This document shows positions 41,310 to 49,645 of a stretch of 64,000 nucleotides of DNA, piece after piece. How positions within the stretch are numbered: position 1 is the first letter of the stretch; each line of letters begins with the position of its first letter. Below the pieces are notes generated by a model that did not search any database, had not been told where the DNA came from, and was given only the letters and a program-made list of their open reading frames with translations. Source of the DNA: DSQK01 sp964550175 (lineage in GTDB: Archaea > Nanobdellota > Nanobdellia > Woesearchaeales > ARS49); contig CAZJXP010000001.1 of the NCBI GenBank assembly GCA_964550175.1, positions 372,001 to 436,000 of the forward strand, in the 5' to 3' direction. A program made the translations under genes and the position numbers.

Positions 41310-42019
41310 AACGCACCATCACGCACCTCAATCCTTTTGACATGGCGATTTTGCTGATGCTGTTCGAGGGAGCCACATTGTTCATTCTGGGCTATCTTTC
41401 CTCAAACCCTCCGATGAATTTCGGGCTCGCCGGAACTCAAGGGATGATTGCCGAAAACCTGATGCTCGGACTCATCGTCGGCATCGCCGGCACTATCATC
41501 GCGCTCGCGATCTGGCACACCTTGCGGCTGAAATTGCGCGGCAAGTTCCCCGAAAAATTCACATTAACTCACATCAACGTCGCGATGGCGAGCGTCGCGA
41601 ACGCATTGTTCCTCATGCTCCTGTTCAACATCGAAGATATCATCAGCGGACTGAGAAATTTCTCCTATGCCGGAATCGCCGCGCTAGGCTTCAGCGCGAC
41701 AGCCATCGCGCTCGCAATATTGTTTTTCATCTACAACCAACTCCCGTTCAAGCTCGGCGTGACCATCGGGAAAACGCAGAACATCACGAAAGTCTCTCCT
41801 TTGTCCATCGCGCTCATCGCCGGACTCTATGAGGCATGCATCCTACCCATCATGGTTGCGATGTTGCTTCTTCCGTTGCCAACCCTTGTTGTGTACCCGC
41901 TCGCCGGCATCGTCTCAGGATTCGTTGGCGGAATTATCGGAACATTCGTCCTAAACCACATTTCATCCGTACTGAAGCCGCACCTCGAACTCCATGAAAC
42001 GCCTACTGATAACCACTGA
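41306..42019 (+). CDS. Polytopic membrane protein in PIG-L/GT operon
   Basis: It has 237 residues and about six TM helices, with a basic loop (RLKLRGKFPEKF) after the second. No catalytic motif recognised. It overlaps PIG-L by four bases and the glycosyltransferase by 26, so all three are translated together. A lipid-linked sugar export or scaffold role is inference. Confidence 0.75.
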   Translation: MKRTITHLNPFDMAILLMLFEGATLFILGYLSSNPPMNFGLAGTQGMIAENLMLGLIVGIAGTIIALAIWHTLRLKLRGKFPEKFTLTHINVAMASVANALFLMLLFNIEDIISGLRNFSYAGIAALGFSATAIALAILFFIYNQLPFKLGVTIGKTQNITKVSPLSIALIAGLYEACILPIMVAMLLLPLPTLVVYPLAGIVSGFVGGIIGTFVLNHISSVLKPHLELHETPTDNH

Positions 42020-43100
42020 CAATTTTTTGCCGCGCTGGGACGGCATCGCGAGGTTCGTCACGAACCTGATTCCAGGATTATCCGACTACCAGATCACCGT
42101 GCTTTGCCCGGCGTTCAAGGGCACCGTGCCCGACATTCCCGGCGTGAAAATCATACGATTGCCGCTCATCCCCCTCAAGTTCGGCGACATCTATTTCTCC
42201 TCTTGGAACTGGAAACGAGTCAGCCAGCTCGTCAAACAGCACGACATCGTATTCAACCAAAGCCTCGGCCCGATCGGAATGAGCGCGATACGCGCGGCGT
42301 CGAAGCACAAAGTTCCCGTCGTGAGCTTCGTGCACAGCATCGAGTGGGAACTCGCAAGCAAAAGCCTGAAGCATTTCCGTTCTCCTGTTTGGTTGGCGAT
42401 GAAGCTCTTGGTGCGATGGTGCTACAACAAATGCGCATTGCTGCTCGTGCCGTCAAAAGAAATGGGCGACTTGCTCACGCTTAATGGCGTGAACGCCAAA
42501 AAGCTCGTTGTCGAGCTCGGCGTCGACACGCTAAAATTTCTCCCTCCGATCTCGCGCACGGAAGCGAAACGCGCCATTGGAATTTCCCCGTCATTGAATG
42601 TCATCACGTATGTCGGACGAATCGCACGAGAAAAAGACCTCACAACCTTGTACAAAGCGTTCCAGAAAATAAAAAAGGAAGTGAAAAACACCATCTTGCT
42701 CATTGTTGGAACGGGACTGACGGATGAAATCCGGCCGAATCCCCGCATCATCATGGTAGGAGCGCAGGACAATCCAGCGCCTTACTACCAGGCGTCGGAT
42801 ATTTACGTGCTGCCGTCATTGACCGAAACGACGTCCTTGACGACGCTGGAAGCGATGGCGTCCGGCTGCGCGGTCGTCGCGACGCCCGTCGGTTCTATCC
42901 GCGAGTATCTCGAGGACGGCGTGAACGGCATCATCTTCCCTCGACGCGATGTTCAGACTTTGGCCGACACGCTGATGTTTCTTCTGACTCATCCCGAAAC
43001 GCGAGCCGCCTTAGGCGTCGAAGCGCGGAAGACCATCGAGCAGAAACGCTCCTGGAAGAACGCGCTCGTCTCGATCAAGCAGGCGCTGGGGAGCGTTTAA
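41994..43100 (+). CDS. Family 4 glycosyltransferase
   Basis: It is a GT-B fold protein of 368 residues: N-terminal DNFLPRWDGIARFV, C-terminal YVGRIAREKDLTTL and the donor-site LPSLTETTSLTTLEAMASG with the family E-x7-E. Such enzymes transfer UDP- or GDP-sugars to lipids or small acceptors. Coupling to a PIG-L deacetylase recalls bacillithiol, mycothiol and GPI-type pathways. Confidence 0.9.
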   Translation: MKRLLITTDNFLPRWDGIARFVTNLIPGLSDYQITVLCPAFKGTVPDIPGVKIIRLPLIPLKFGDIYFSSWNWKRVSQLVKQHDIVFNQSLGPIGMSAIRAASKHKVPVVSFVHSIEWELASKSLKHFRSPVWLAMKLLVRWCYNKCALLLVPSKEMGDLLTLNGVNAKKLVVELGVDTLKFLPPISRTEAKRAIGISPSLNVITYVGRIAREKDLTTLYKAFQKIKKEVKNTILLIVGTGLTDEIRPNPRIIMVGAQDNPAPYYQASDIYVLPSLTETTSLTTLEAMASGCAVVATPVGSIREYLEDGVNGIIFPRRDVQTLADTLMFLLTHPETRAALGVEARKTIEQKRSWKNALVSIKQALGSV

Positions 43101-43148
43101 CCGCAACATTCAAATAGTCGCTTTCTCCCCTCTTGAGTGGTGGTTGAA

Positions 43149-43478
43149 ATGGGACAAGTCTACATTTATCTCGTGCAAAATGAGGAAGCTCTTGCCGTTT
43201 TGTTAACCGATGAGCAACACAAACTTCTCGGTTCAAACGAATATCTCGGGGCATGCGGAACCGGATTCGGATCCCTTGATTCCTGCGAACCTGGACTGTT
43301 GCACTTCGAAATCAGCCAAAAGCAATACAAGAAAGGAACCACGGTCCGTATCGATACCAAAGAACCCTGGAATGCCGAACCCGACTTCAAGATATACACC
43401 GTTCTTAGCTCTCGATTAGTCCAGTTGCAAGAAATTAAGGCTGGATTGACACTCGAACAAGAAGTAAATAAGAAATAA
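43149..43478 (+). CDS. Hypothetical protein
   Basis: It has 109 residues from ATG 43149 (GTG at 43137 also possible), beta-rich, with GACGTGFGSLDSCEPG. The upstream AT-rich TTCAAATAG near 43109 supports a short leader. Function unknown. It converges with the gene at 43515. Confidence 0.6.
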   Translation: MGQVYIYLVQNEEALAVLLTDEQHKLLGSNEYLGACGTGFGSLDSCEPGLLHFEISQKQYKKGTTVRIDTKEPWNAEPDFKIYTVLSSRLVQLQEIKAGLTLEQEVNKK

Positions 43479-43481
43479 AAA

Positions 43482-43503
43482 CCCTCTGCAGAGGAACAGA
43501 GGG
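43482..43503. terminator. Hairpin between convergent genes
   Basis: CCCTCT (43482-43487) pairs with AGAGGG (43498-43503) in the 36 bp between two 3' ends. Confidence 0.4.
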
Positions 43504-43514
43504 AAGAGGTGGTG

Positions 43515-43774
43515 CTAGAAAGCGGCTAAGTAACCCATCATGAAGCCTTCTTCTTCTCCAGACAGGATATCATCTTCAGCAAGAGTGGAAAGCTGGTTCT
43601 CGAAATACACGTCAGCTTCGTCAAGCTCCTCTTCGGTAAAGTAGTCCTTTCCGCCCGCGAGCCTCATAACGTCCACCTCTTCAGATTGAGCTGCGGCGTG
43701 CGCGTGCCCATCGTGACGCGCTGCACTTGCGCCTGAAATAAATCCCTGATTGTGTTTGTTTCCAAATCGACCAT
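43515..43774 (-). CDS. Small acidic protein, possible two-part or frameshifted gene
   Basis: A TATA (GCTTTAAAAG, minus, about 43820-43829) and a GAGGTGA Shine-Dalgarno point to ATG 43774, whose frame runs only 36 codons to 43664. The protein-like frame is the other one: GFISGASAARHDGHAHAAAQSEEVDV then DYFTEEELDEADVYF and DILSGEEEGFMMGYLAAF to 43515. The two meet at ATGA (43664-43667). Either two coupled small genes (36 and 50 residues) or a frameshift is present. A single 112-residue gene from ATG 43853 would place its start upstream of the TATA. Confidence 0.5.
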
Positions 43775-43931
43775 ATTTATCACCTCGTTTTACTCTAGGA
43801 TTTACGTAGAAAACGTCTTTTAAAGCCCCTGCGGAGCCGGTTGTCCAGTGCATTGTGAGGGCTGAACAAAGTCCGCTAAAACGAAAGAATCCGACTTCTT
43901 TTCACTATCAAAACTATATCAAAATAGGCAA

Positions 43932-45005
43932 CTAGAATTTGTCCAATGTGGTCGATTTGTCCTTCACGGCCAAATCAATGATTGTTGTCGTCCCTTCCTT
44001 GCCACCGACGAGCTTGTTCGCGGTGATGAAGCCTCCCTTCTCCAAGCGCTCGACTTTTCGTTGGAACGTCTTGTACGTCCCGAAGCCGTTCGCCTCCTTG
44101 TATGCCTTGAACAAATCCCCTATTTTTCCGCCGCCGTTCTGTTTCACGACGTCAAGAATCTGCCGCGTGTCTTCCTCAAGATCATTCGGCTTGTGGACGG
44201 TGAATTCCTTCGCTTTTGAAATTGCGGTCAGCGCGTGTGCCGACAAGATTTGCCGCGAGTTCGCGTACTCGGCCGCGTACGCGGCTTCCTTCAGCAAGTA
44301 CATGCCCAACCGGATGTCCTTCTGCTCGTGCGAATACGATGCGAGCTGGCTGACGACATCGTCGGGACAGGCGCTCGGAGCAAGCGCGACGCTCGCGCGC
44401 TGCTTCAAGATGCCTACTGTTTCGTCATGCGAATAGGACGCGAACTCGATGATTTCGGGCGTCAATCGCGAACGAATACGTTCGTCAACATCTTCAAGCC
44501 ACTCTTTGTAATTGGTAATCAAGAATACGCTTTTCTTGTACAATTCCTCGAGAATCGAGTACAGAAAATCGTGATCGTCCACCTTGTCGATTTCGTCGAA
44601 CACAAACACGGCAGCTTTCTTGTTGACGTACTGCTTGATGACTTCGAACAATTCCTCTGTCCGTTTGTTCTGCGTGAACTTGTAGCCGATTTGCTGGCAG
44701 ATTTCCTCGAAAATCTTGAACGTCGTGTTCTTCTGCCAGCAATTGATGTAGACGATATAGACGTCTTCAGACGTGTCCTCCAATTCTCTCAGAACCCAAC
44801 GCAATGCCGCAGTTTTTCCGACGCCTGGCGGGCCGTGGACCAATGCGTTGCGACCGACGCGACCCTCAAGAAGCGGTCGAATGCAGGCTGCAGCACGTTT
44901 TTGCTGCTGGTCTCGATAGGGCAACAGCTTCGGCACGAACTCCAATCCCAACGCGTCCTCGTTGGCGATAAGGCTTTCTCCCCCTTTTCCCGCAAATAAC
45001 CCCAT
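43932..45005 (-). CDS. cdc6: Orc1/Cdc6 replication initiator
   Basis: It has 357 residues: AAA+ Walker A GPPGVGKT (58-65), Walker B VFVFDEIDK (133-141), sensor 1 LITN, and a C-terminal winged helix (about 280-357). It binds origins and loads MCM. A TATA (CTTTATATAA on the minus strand, about 45027-45037) gives a nearly leaderless start. Archaeal origins often lie next to this gene, but I see no origin-box repeats on either side. Confidence 0.95.
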   Translation of the reverse strand: MGLFAGKGGESLIANEDALGLEFVPKLLPYRDQQQKRAAACIRPLLEGRVGRNALVHGPPGVGKTAALRWVLRELEDTSEDVYIVYINCWQKNTTFKIFEEICQQIGYKFTQNKRTEELFEVIKQYVNKKAAVFVFDEIDKVDDHDFLYSILEELYKKSVFLITNYKEWLEDVDERIRSRLTPEIIEFASYSHDETVGILKQRASVALAPSACPDDVVSQLASYSHEQKDIRLGMYLLKEAAYAAEYANSRQILSAHALTAISKAKEFTVHKPNDLEEDTRQILDVVKQNGGGKIGDLFKAYKEANGFGTYKTFQRKVERLEKGGFITANKLVGGKEGTTTIIDLAVKDKSTTLDKF

Positions 45006-45068
45006 AGTCTAACGACGACAGGGACATTATATAAAGTTTTATGGGGTGGATTAGGCTGGTTCACGACG

Positions 45069-45356
45069 CTATCGAAGTCGATTGCCGCAGCGCCAGCAGA
45101 AAAAGTCGGACGTTCTCACTTGGCTCCGACACCTGGGACAGTGCGCCCACAACGGCTGCGTGACGCGAATGGACTGCTTCTCGGGCTTCGTTTCTTTTTT
45201 CTTCAGCAAGAACCCAATCAATAATTTAGCAATGCCGACGCCGAGGAACACCAATCCGATGTAAAAGAAGACCGTGAACGTACTGCCGATGCGCAACGAG
45301 ACGTAGCTGATGACTGCGCCGAGGATGAGGTAGACAATCGCGTGGATTTTCGCCAT
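45069..45356 (-). CDS. Membrane protein with C-terminal zinc ribbon
   Basis: It has 95 residues: two TM helices (about 5-22 and 27-50), a basic linker, and CPRC...CWRC as a zinc ribbon facing the cytoplasm. It overlaps the SerRS stop by one base and is in the same operon. Function unknown. Confidence 0.75.
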   Translation of the reverse strand: MAKIHAIVYLILGAVISYVSLRIGSTFTVFFYIGLVFLGVGIAKLLIGFLLKKKETKPEKQSIRVTQPLWAHCPRCRSQVRTSDFFCWRCGNRLR

Positions 45357-46636
45357 TACTTTTTCACTTCGATGACCTTGAAGCCGCAGTACTTCTGCAG
45401 CACCTCAGGGACGTGGATGTTGCCGTCCTTGTCCTGGTTGTTCTCGATAATCGCGACCAACGGACGCGTGTCCGTCAATAGCGTTGAGTTGAGCGTATGG
45501 ACGAATCCGCGTTCGCCTTTGTCATGGAATCGGATGTTCAACCGGTGCGCCTGGTAATCCGTCGCGTTGGAGCAAGAAACAATTTCACGATAGGTTTTTT
45601 GCACGGGCATCCACACTTCAAGGTCGTACGTCTTTGCCATCACGGTACCTTGGTCGCCGGAGCACAGCAACAACTGTCTGAACGGCAAACCCATCGTTTG
45701 CCAGAACTCAACCGTGTTCTTCAACAGTTCCTCATGCAATTGCCAGGAATGCTCGGGCTTGCAGACAATGACCTGCTCGATCTTGGTGAACTGGTGGACT
45801 CTGAAAATCCCTTTCTGGTCCTTGCCGTGCGCGCCGGCTTCTTTTCGATAGCAGGGTGAGATGGAGAACATCTTCTTCGGCAAATCCTTTGCCTCAATGG
45901 TTTCGTCCATGAACTGGGCCGTCATCGGGTGCTCGGACGTCGCGATGGCGTACAATTCTTCGCTGCCTTCCATCTTGTACAGCGCTTCCTCGAACGCCCC
46001 CATATCGGTGACGCCTTCGTATGCCTTGCGGTTGATGAAGTGGGGCGGAATGTGCATCTCGTACTGCTTCTTCATCATGAAGTCGACGCCGTACTCCATC
46101 AGCGCCATCTGCAATCGCGCGAGCTTACCTTTCAAAAAATACCATCTTGCGCCGGAAATCTTGGTCGCGCGGTCCAAGTCGGCGAGGTCGCCGAGGACGA
46201 TTAAATCAGCATGAGAAATGGGCTCGAAATCCTGCTTTTTCGGCTGGCCGTGGACTTTGACAACTTTGCTTTCGGTCTCGTCCTTGCCTTCGGGAACCGA
46301 GTCGTGCAACAAGTTAGGGATTCTGAGCATAAAGAAGCGCATCGACGCCTCGAATTCGGCCAACTTGGCGTCATTGTTCGCGATGTGGGTCGGAATCTTC
46401 TTCGCTTCCTCGAGCAACGGCTTCATGTCCTTGCCGGACTTTCTTGCGTTGTTGATTTCCTCAGACACCTTGTTTCTTCGGGAACGCAAAACGTCTGTCT
46501 CGCCTTTTAATTCACGGATCTTTTTATCGAGAACCAAGACTTCGTCAACCCACTTGAGATAGTCTGGCTTGTTCCGCTTCGCGAGGTTCTTCTTGACCTC
46601 GATCGCGTTTTCGCGGATGAGTTTGATGTCGAGCAT
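45356..46636 (-). CDS. serS: Seryl-tRNA synthetase
   Basis: This is the standard (not methanogenic) SerRS, 426 residues: N-terminal coiled-coil arm (about 1-110) that grips the long variable arm of tRNA-Ser, then class II motifs including FRVHQFTKIEQ and the C-terminal TRPLVAIIENNQ. Start 46636 is chosen because the TATA at about 46657-46667 (minus) is 25 bp upstream. An intron-bearing tRNA-Ser lies 360 bp upstream on the same strand. Confidence 0.96.
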   Translation of the reverse strand: MLDIKLIRENAIEVKKNLAKRNKPDYLKWVDEVLVLDKKIRELKGETDVLRSRRNKVSEEINNARKSGKDMKPLLEEAKKIPTHIANNDAKLAEFEASMRFFMLRIPNLLHDSVPEGKDETESKVVKVHGQPKKQDFEPISHADLIVLGDLADLDRATKISGARWYFLKGKLARLQMALMEYGVDFMMKKQYEMHIPPHFINRKAYEGVTDMGAFEEALYKMEGSEELYAIATSEHPMTAQFMDETIEAKDLPKKMFSISPCYRKEAGAHGKDQKGIFRVHQFTKIEQVIVCKPEHSWQLHEELLKNTVEFWQTMGLPFRQLLLCSGDQGTVMAKTYDLEVWMPVQKTYREIVSCSNATDYQAHRLNIRFHDKGERGFVHTLNSTLLTDTRPLVAIIENNQDKDGNIHVPEVLQKYCGFKVIEVKK

Positions 46637-46672
46637 GAGGTTTCTTCCTGAGTTCACGATTTAAATGTTTCT

Positions 46673-46690
46673 CAAAAAAAGAAAAAAAAG
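46673..46690 (-). terminator. Poly-T terminator of the 46.7-kb membrane gene
   Basis: On the minus strand the bases after the stop at 46698 include eight and seven consecutive T, just before the SerRS promoter. Confidence 0.65.
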
Positions 46691-46697
46691 AAGCAAC

Positions 46698-46970
46698 TTA
46701 CTTGATTTTCTTACCGGTCCAGTTCCAAATGCCTGCGAAGACCCATCCAAGGACCAGACCGCAGACGAACGCCATAACGACGCTCATCAGAGCCGTTACG
46801 ATGTCAAACGATGCGACACCCGCGGACACGATGACGAAATGGTTCGCCAATTTCATGTTCAGCACTTGCTGCGCGAATCCCGTCGCGACCACTAATGACC
46901 ACGCCGCGTGGCATAACGCGAACGTCAACCCTAACGTCAACGCGGTCTGTTTTGCATTCAATTGCGCCAT
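46698..46970 (-). CDS. Small membrane protein, DUF5676-like
   Basis: It has 90 residues, two TM helices (about 10-32 and 52-80) with a tail WNWTGKKIK. It resembles small two-helix archaeal and bacterial membrane proteins of unknown function. It lies between SerRS and tRNA-Ser, all on the minus strand. Confidence 0.7.
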   Translation of the reverse strand: MAQLNAKQTALTLGLTFALCHAAWSLVVATGFAQQVLNMKLANHFVIVSAGVASFDIVTALMSVVMAFVCGLVLGWVFAGIWNWTGKKIK

Positions 46971-46995
46971 TGTTCACCTCTTTTAGATATGATAA

Positions 46996-47097
46996 CGCCA
47001 CCGCCCGGATTTGAACCGGGAAATCCGTGAGGAAAAAGGATAGTTGCGTGCATAGCACATAGCAATCCTTCGCGGTACCAGGTTGCGCCACGGTGGC
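46996..47097 (-). tRNA. tRNA-Ser(GCU) with 18-nt intron
   Basis: The acceptor GCCACCG pairs with CGGTGGC. The anticodon stem AAGGA/TCCTT encloses TTGCTA, an intron, then A; anticodon GCT. The long variable arm with TCC/GGA and discriminator G are tRNA-Ser marks. The intron (47042-47059) forms a textbook bulge-helix-bulge: helix TTGC/GCAA, bulges TAT and CTA, helix GTGC/GCAC round TAT. No CCA is encoded. Confidence 0.95.
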
Positions 47098-47100
47098 AAA

Positions 47101-47727
47101 TTACAGCTCTGTTGCCCTGAAGAACTTATTTAAATGTTTTGTATTGTGGGACCAGATAGTGTGCATCCAACGGTGAATATTGCGCTTGCCCGCCAAACAG
47201 AGCTGGTAATTGCCGCGCTTTGCATCATCCCAACCGTGCGCTGCAAAACCCAGATCATGCAGCAAGTCGAGAACCTCATCACGAAGTCGGATAGATGCCG
47301 ATGAAATTGCCAGTTTGGGATAAAAATAATATTTTCTGGTATAATGCCTATTAAACCATAAACACCCATCCGTATCAAACAATCCACGGATGAACGCGTA
47401 TTGCAAATCAGCTGAACCGTTCAAAATCTCCTCAGGAATACGCACCGTTCGAGACTTCTTGCCAACTGGAAAATAACGTGAAAGGAAACCAGTTATCTGC
47501 CTATTGCAACTCATTACACCGAACGAGCCATTTCCGCCCCCTGAACGCCGTTTCGGATGCAAAGGAATGTCGAACAACGCGTGTACTAAAGGCACGACAA
47601 CAGAACGATAGTATTCTTGCTCATCAAGCCCGCCGCGCAATTCCCAAACAACCGAGTTCGAATTCGTTCGATACAGCGTCCCGTCACCCGCATGCATACC
47701 TAGTAATTCTGCTTCAAGAATATTCAT
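47101..47727 (-). CDS. LAGLIDADG homing endonuclease
   Basis: It has 208 residues with two LAGLIDADG motifs, ELLGMHAGDGTLY and FIRGLFDTDGCLW, both keeping the catalytic Asp; it should act as a monomer. Start 47727 is preferred; the ATG at 47787 lies within the TATA. The stop is three bases before the 5' end of tRNA-Ser, so it is outside the tRNA intron but in the same transcript. Base use is more AT-rich than nearby genes, suggesting transfer. Confidence 0.9.
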   Translation of the reverse strand: MNILEAELLGMHAGDGTLYRTNSNSVVWELRGGLDEQEYYRSVVVPLVHALFDIPLHPKRRSGGGNGSFGVMSCNRQITGFLSRYFPVGKKSRTVRIPEEILNGSADLQYAFIRGLFDTDGCLWFNRHYTRKYYFYPKLAISSASIRLRDEVLDLLHDLGFAAHGWDDAKRGNYQLCLAGKRNIHRWMHTIWSHNTKHLNKFFRATEL

Positions 47728-47786
47728 GGCGTAGGACGTCTTGAGACGGTTAAAATAGGCTACGACCCGATGTCCAGTGGCAAACA

Positions 47787-47794
47787 TTTAAAAA
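47787..47794. promoter_or_regulatory. Shared TATA region, endonuclease and initiator tRNA
   Basis: TTTAAAAA lies 29-36 bp before tRNA-iMet on the plus strand. The reverse reading TTTTTAAA is placed to drive the endonuclease and tRNA-Ser on the minus strand. Confidence 0.6.
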
Positions 47795-47822
47795 CCCGTC
47801 AAAAGCTAGTCAAATCAGCTCC

Positions 47823-47897
47823 AGCGGGGTAGAGGAGTCTGGAGTCCTCAGCGGGCTCATAACCCGCGGATCGCTGGTTCAAATCCAGCCCCCGCTA
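47823..47897 (+). tRNA. Initiator tRNA-Met(CAU)
   Basis: The acceptor AGCGGGG pairs with CCCCGCT, so the first pair is A1-U72, a mark of archaeal initiators. The anticodon stem has three G-C pairs, GGG-CTCATAA-CCC, also typical. The T arm is GCTGG-TTCAAAT-CCAGC. No CCA. The HAD gene starts six bases after it. Confidence 0.96.
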
Positions 47898-47902
47898 TTC
47901 GC

Positions 47903-48535
47903 ATGGCATTAGACTTACTCGTTTTGGATTTCAGCGGGGTCGTCAGCTACGACCTTCCGGTTGTCTACGGCAGCTGGACAAATATCTTCAACCAGTTCGG
48001 GAAAAAGATCCCTTCTCGAGACGACTGCCTCAAGCAGTACCGCGCGAACGTCTTTGATTTCTACGCCGAGCACGGCATCCACGACATTCCAACCATCAAA
48101 AAAATGCATCAAGCGTGGCTGGAAACCCACAAGCCCGACGCAATTCCTGGAGCGCCGGAAATCGTTGCTGAGCTAGCGAAACGCGTGCCGGTCGCCATCT
48201 TCAGCTCGCATCCCGAAGTCGCGGTGCACGACGACCTTGACCGCTTCGGCATCGCGCACGCCCCGCATTACGTGTTCGGCGACATGAACAAGGCCACGCC
48301 CGACGGATTCAACAAGCTTCTAAAAATATCCGGCGCGCGCCCGCACCGAACGGCCTACGCGGGCGACACGTCGGCCGATTTGTGGCTCGCGGGACTGATG
48401 GGCGTCGAAAGCGTCGCGGTCGTGTCAGAATACGGCTATCAAACCTTAGAGTTCATCAAAGCATACCAGCCCGGACCGACGAAAGGAATCATCAACCACA
48501 TCCGAGAACTCGTACCGTTGCTCGACTCATTCTGA
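47903..48535 (+). CDS. HAD-superfamily protein lacking the second Asp
   Basis: It has 210 residues with motif I LVLDFSGVVS (nucleophile Asp9, but Ser11 where the acid/base Asp is expected), FSSHP (motif II), NKATPDG (Lys, motif III) and YAGDTSADL (motif IV). The missing Asp is usual in HAD members that are not phosphatases, such as dehalogenases, so activity is uncertain. It starts directly after tRNA-iMet and would be leaderless after tRNA processing. Confidence 0.8.
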   Translation: MALDLLVLDFSGVVSYDLPVVYGSWTNIFNQFGKKIPSRDDCLKQYRANVFDFYAEHGIHDIPTIKKMHQAWLETHKPDAIPGAPEIVAELAKRVPVAIFSSHPEVAVHDDLDRFGIAHAPHYVFGDMNKATPDGFNKLLKISGARPHRTAYAGDTSADLWLAGLMGVESVAVVSEYGYQTLEFIKAYQPGPTKGIINHIRELVPLLDSF

Positions 48536-49645
48536 ATTCCAAGTAATCCACTGGCTGACGGCCTCATCTGAAACAGAATCGCCATCGATTGCGCGAACGT
48601 ACACCCGGAACACCTCTCCGGAAGGCATATGCAGGTTCGTCACGTTGTATGCGAACTCATCCTCGGGCGCGATAACCAGAGAGTCGCTTTCCGCCGAATC
48701 CCAGGCATGAGACTCATCCGAGGTTTGCAACGCGGCAAGAATCGTCGTGTTCCGCGCAGTTGCAGAACCCAGATTCTTCACGGTCACAAAGATATCCGCA
48801 AAAAGGTCAATCTGGTTATATCGATAAATCGAGGTGAAATTCACCTGTAGCGCCGGACGCTTTTCGATCGAAATCACTTTTATGTCCGAACCCTTGTACT
48901 CATCAGGAATCTGCCCAATCGGCCAGTTTTCTCCGGTCGTTTCTAGATAGCAATAACGCTTGCTGTCGAGCCAGACGGACGCGCCCTTCACTTCATCAGA
49001 ACACTCGACGCCGACGGCCATGTGCTTCGGCAACTCGAGCAGCACAACGCCGTATCCCAGCTCTTGAAGCAATGCCGCAGCGAGAATTGATGTGTCCTCG
49101 CAATCCCCGCCATCAGCAATCAACGTTTCATACGGAAACCGCGGATACTCGTCGAACGGGGTCGTCACTTCATCCGACGTGTACGGCAACGCCTGCACAA
49201 ACGACGCGACGAAATACGGCAGCTCGCCCTTCGACAACCGGTTGTCCTTCGCGAGCGCTTTCAGTTGCGACGCGAGATCCTCCATCAACCCGTCATCATA
49301 CGGGTCGGACGCGAACAGGTCGTAATTGCGCAAACGGGAGCGCGCGTCATACACCTCGCTGCCGGAAGCATCGAAATGCAGCTGCAGCGACCAAGGACGG
49401 TTGTTATAGCGCCAACGGAACGTCCGGGTGACAACGCCTGCAGACGGCAAATTCGGAATCGAAGCGGTGTGCACCGTCTGGGTCTCGACGCGCGGCGCGG
49501 GCAATGGACTCAAGTGATCGATTTGAGAAGCATCCAACGGAAACGCGTCATCGGGAATTGGGTTAGAAAGCTGGCTAAAATAGAAGAACACAATCAGCCC
49601 GAGCACTACCACCAATAAAAAAAGAGAAGCCTGGCCGCGCCTCAT
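48527..49645 (-). CDS. Membrane-anchored transglutaminase-like protein
   Basis: It has 372 residues: an N-terminal TM anchor (about 7-24), a transglutaminase-like core with GGDCEDTS (Cys182) and LPKHMAVGVE (His208) and a following Asp (VWLDSKRYCYLETT), then a C-terminal beta domain (about 275-372, VTVKNLGSATARNTTI). The catalytic Cys-His-Asp set appears present. Likely a surface peptidase or crosslinking enzyme. Confidence 0.82.
   Translation of the reverse strand: MRRGQASLFLLVVVLGLIVFFYFSQLSNPIPDDAFPLDASQIDHLSPLPAPRVETQTVHTASIPNLPSAGVVTRTFRWRYNNRPWSLQLHFDASGSEVYDARSRLRNYDLFASDPYDDGLMEDLASQLKALAKDNRLSKGELPYFVASFVQALPYTSDEVTTPFDEYPRFPYETLIADGGDCEDTSILAAALLQELGYGVVLLELPKHMAVGVECSDEVKGASVWLDSKRYCYLETTGENWPIGQIPDEYKGSDIKVISIEKRPALQVNFTSIYRYNQIDLFADIFVTVKNLGSATARNTTILAALQTSDESHAWDSAESDSLVIAPEDEFAYNVTNLHMPSGEVFRVYVRAIDGDSVSDEAVSQWITWNSE

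Noticed and set aside
43854..45068. Replication origin next to Orc1/Cdc6
   Set aside because: Both flanks are short (under 80 bp) and contain no repeated origin boxes or long AT-rich unwinding region that I can see.
46996..47787. Endonuclease encoded inside the tRNA intron
   Set aside because: The intron is only 18 bases and the endonuclease gene ends three bases outside the tRNA 5' end.
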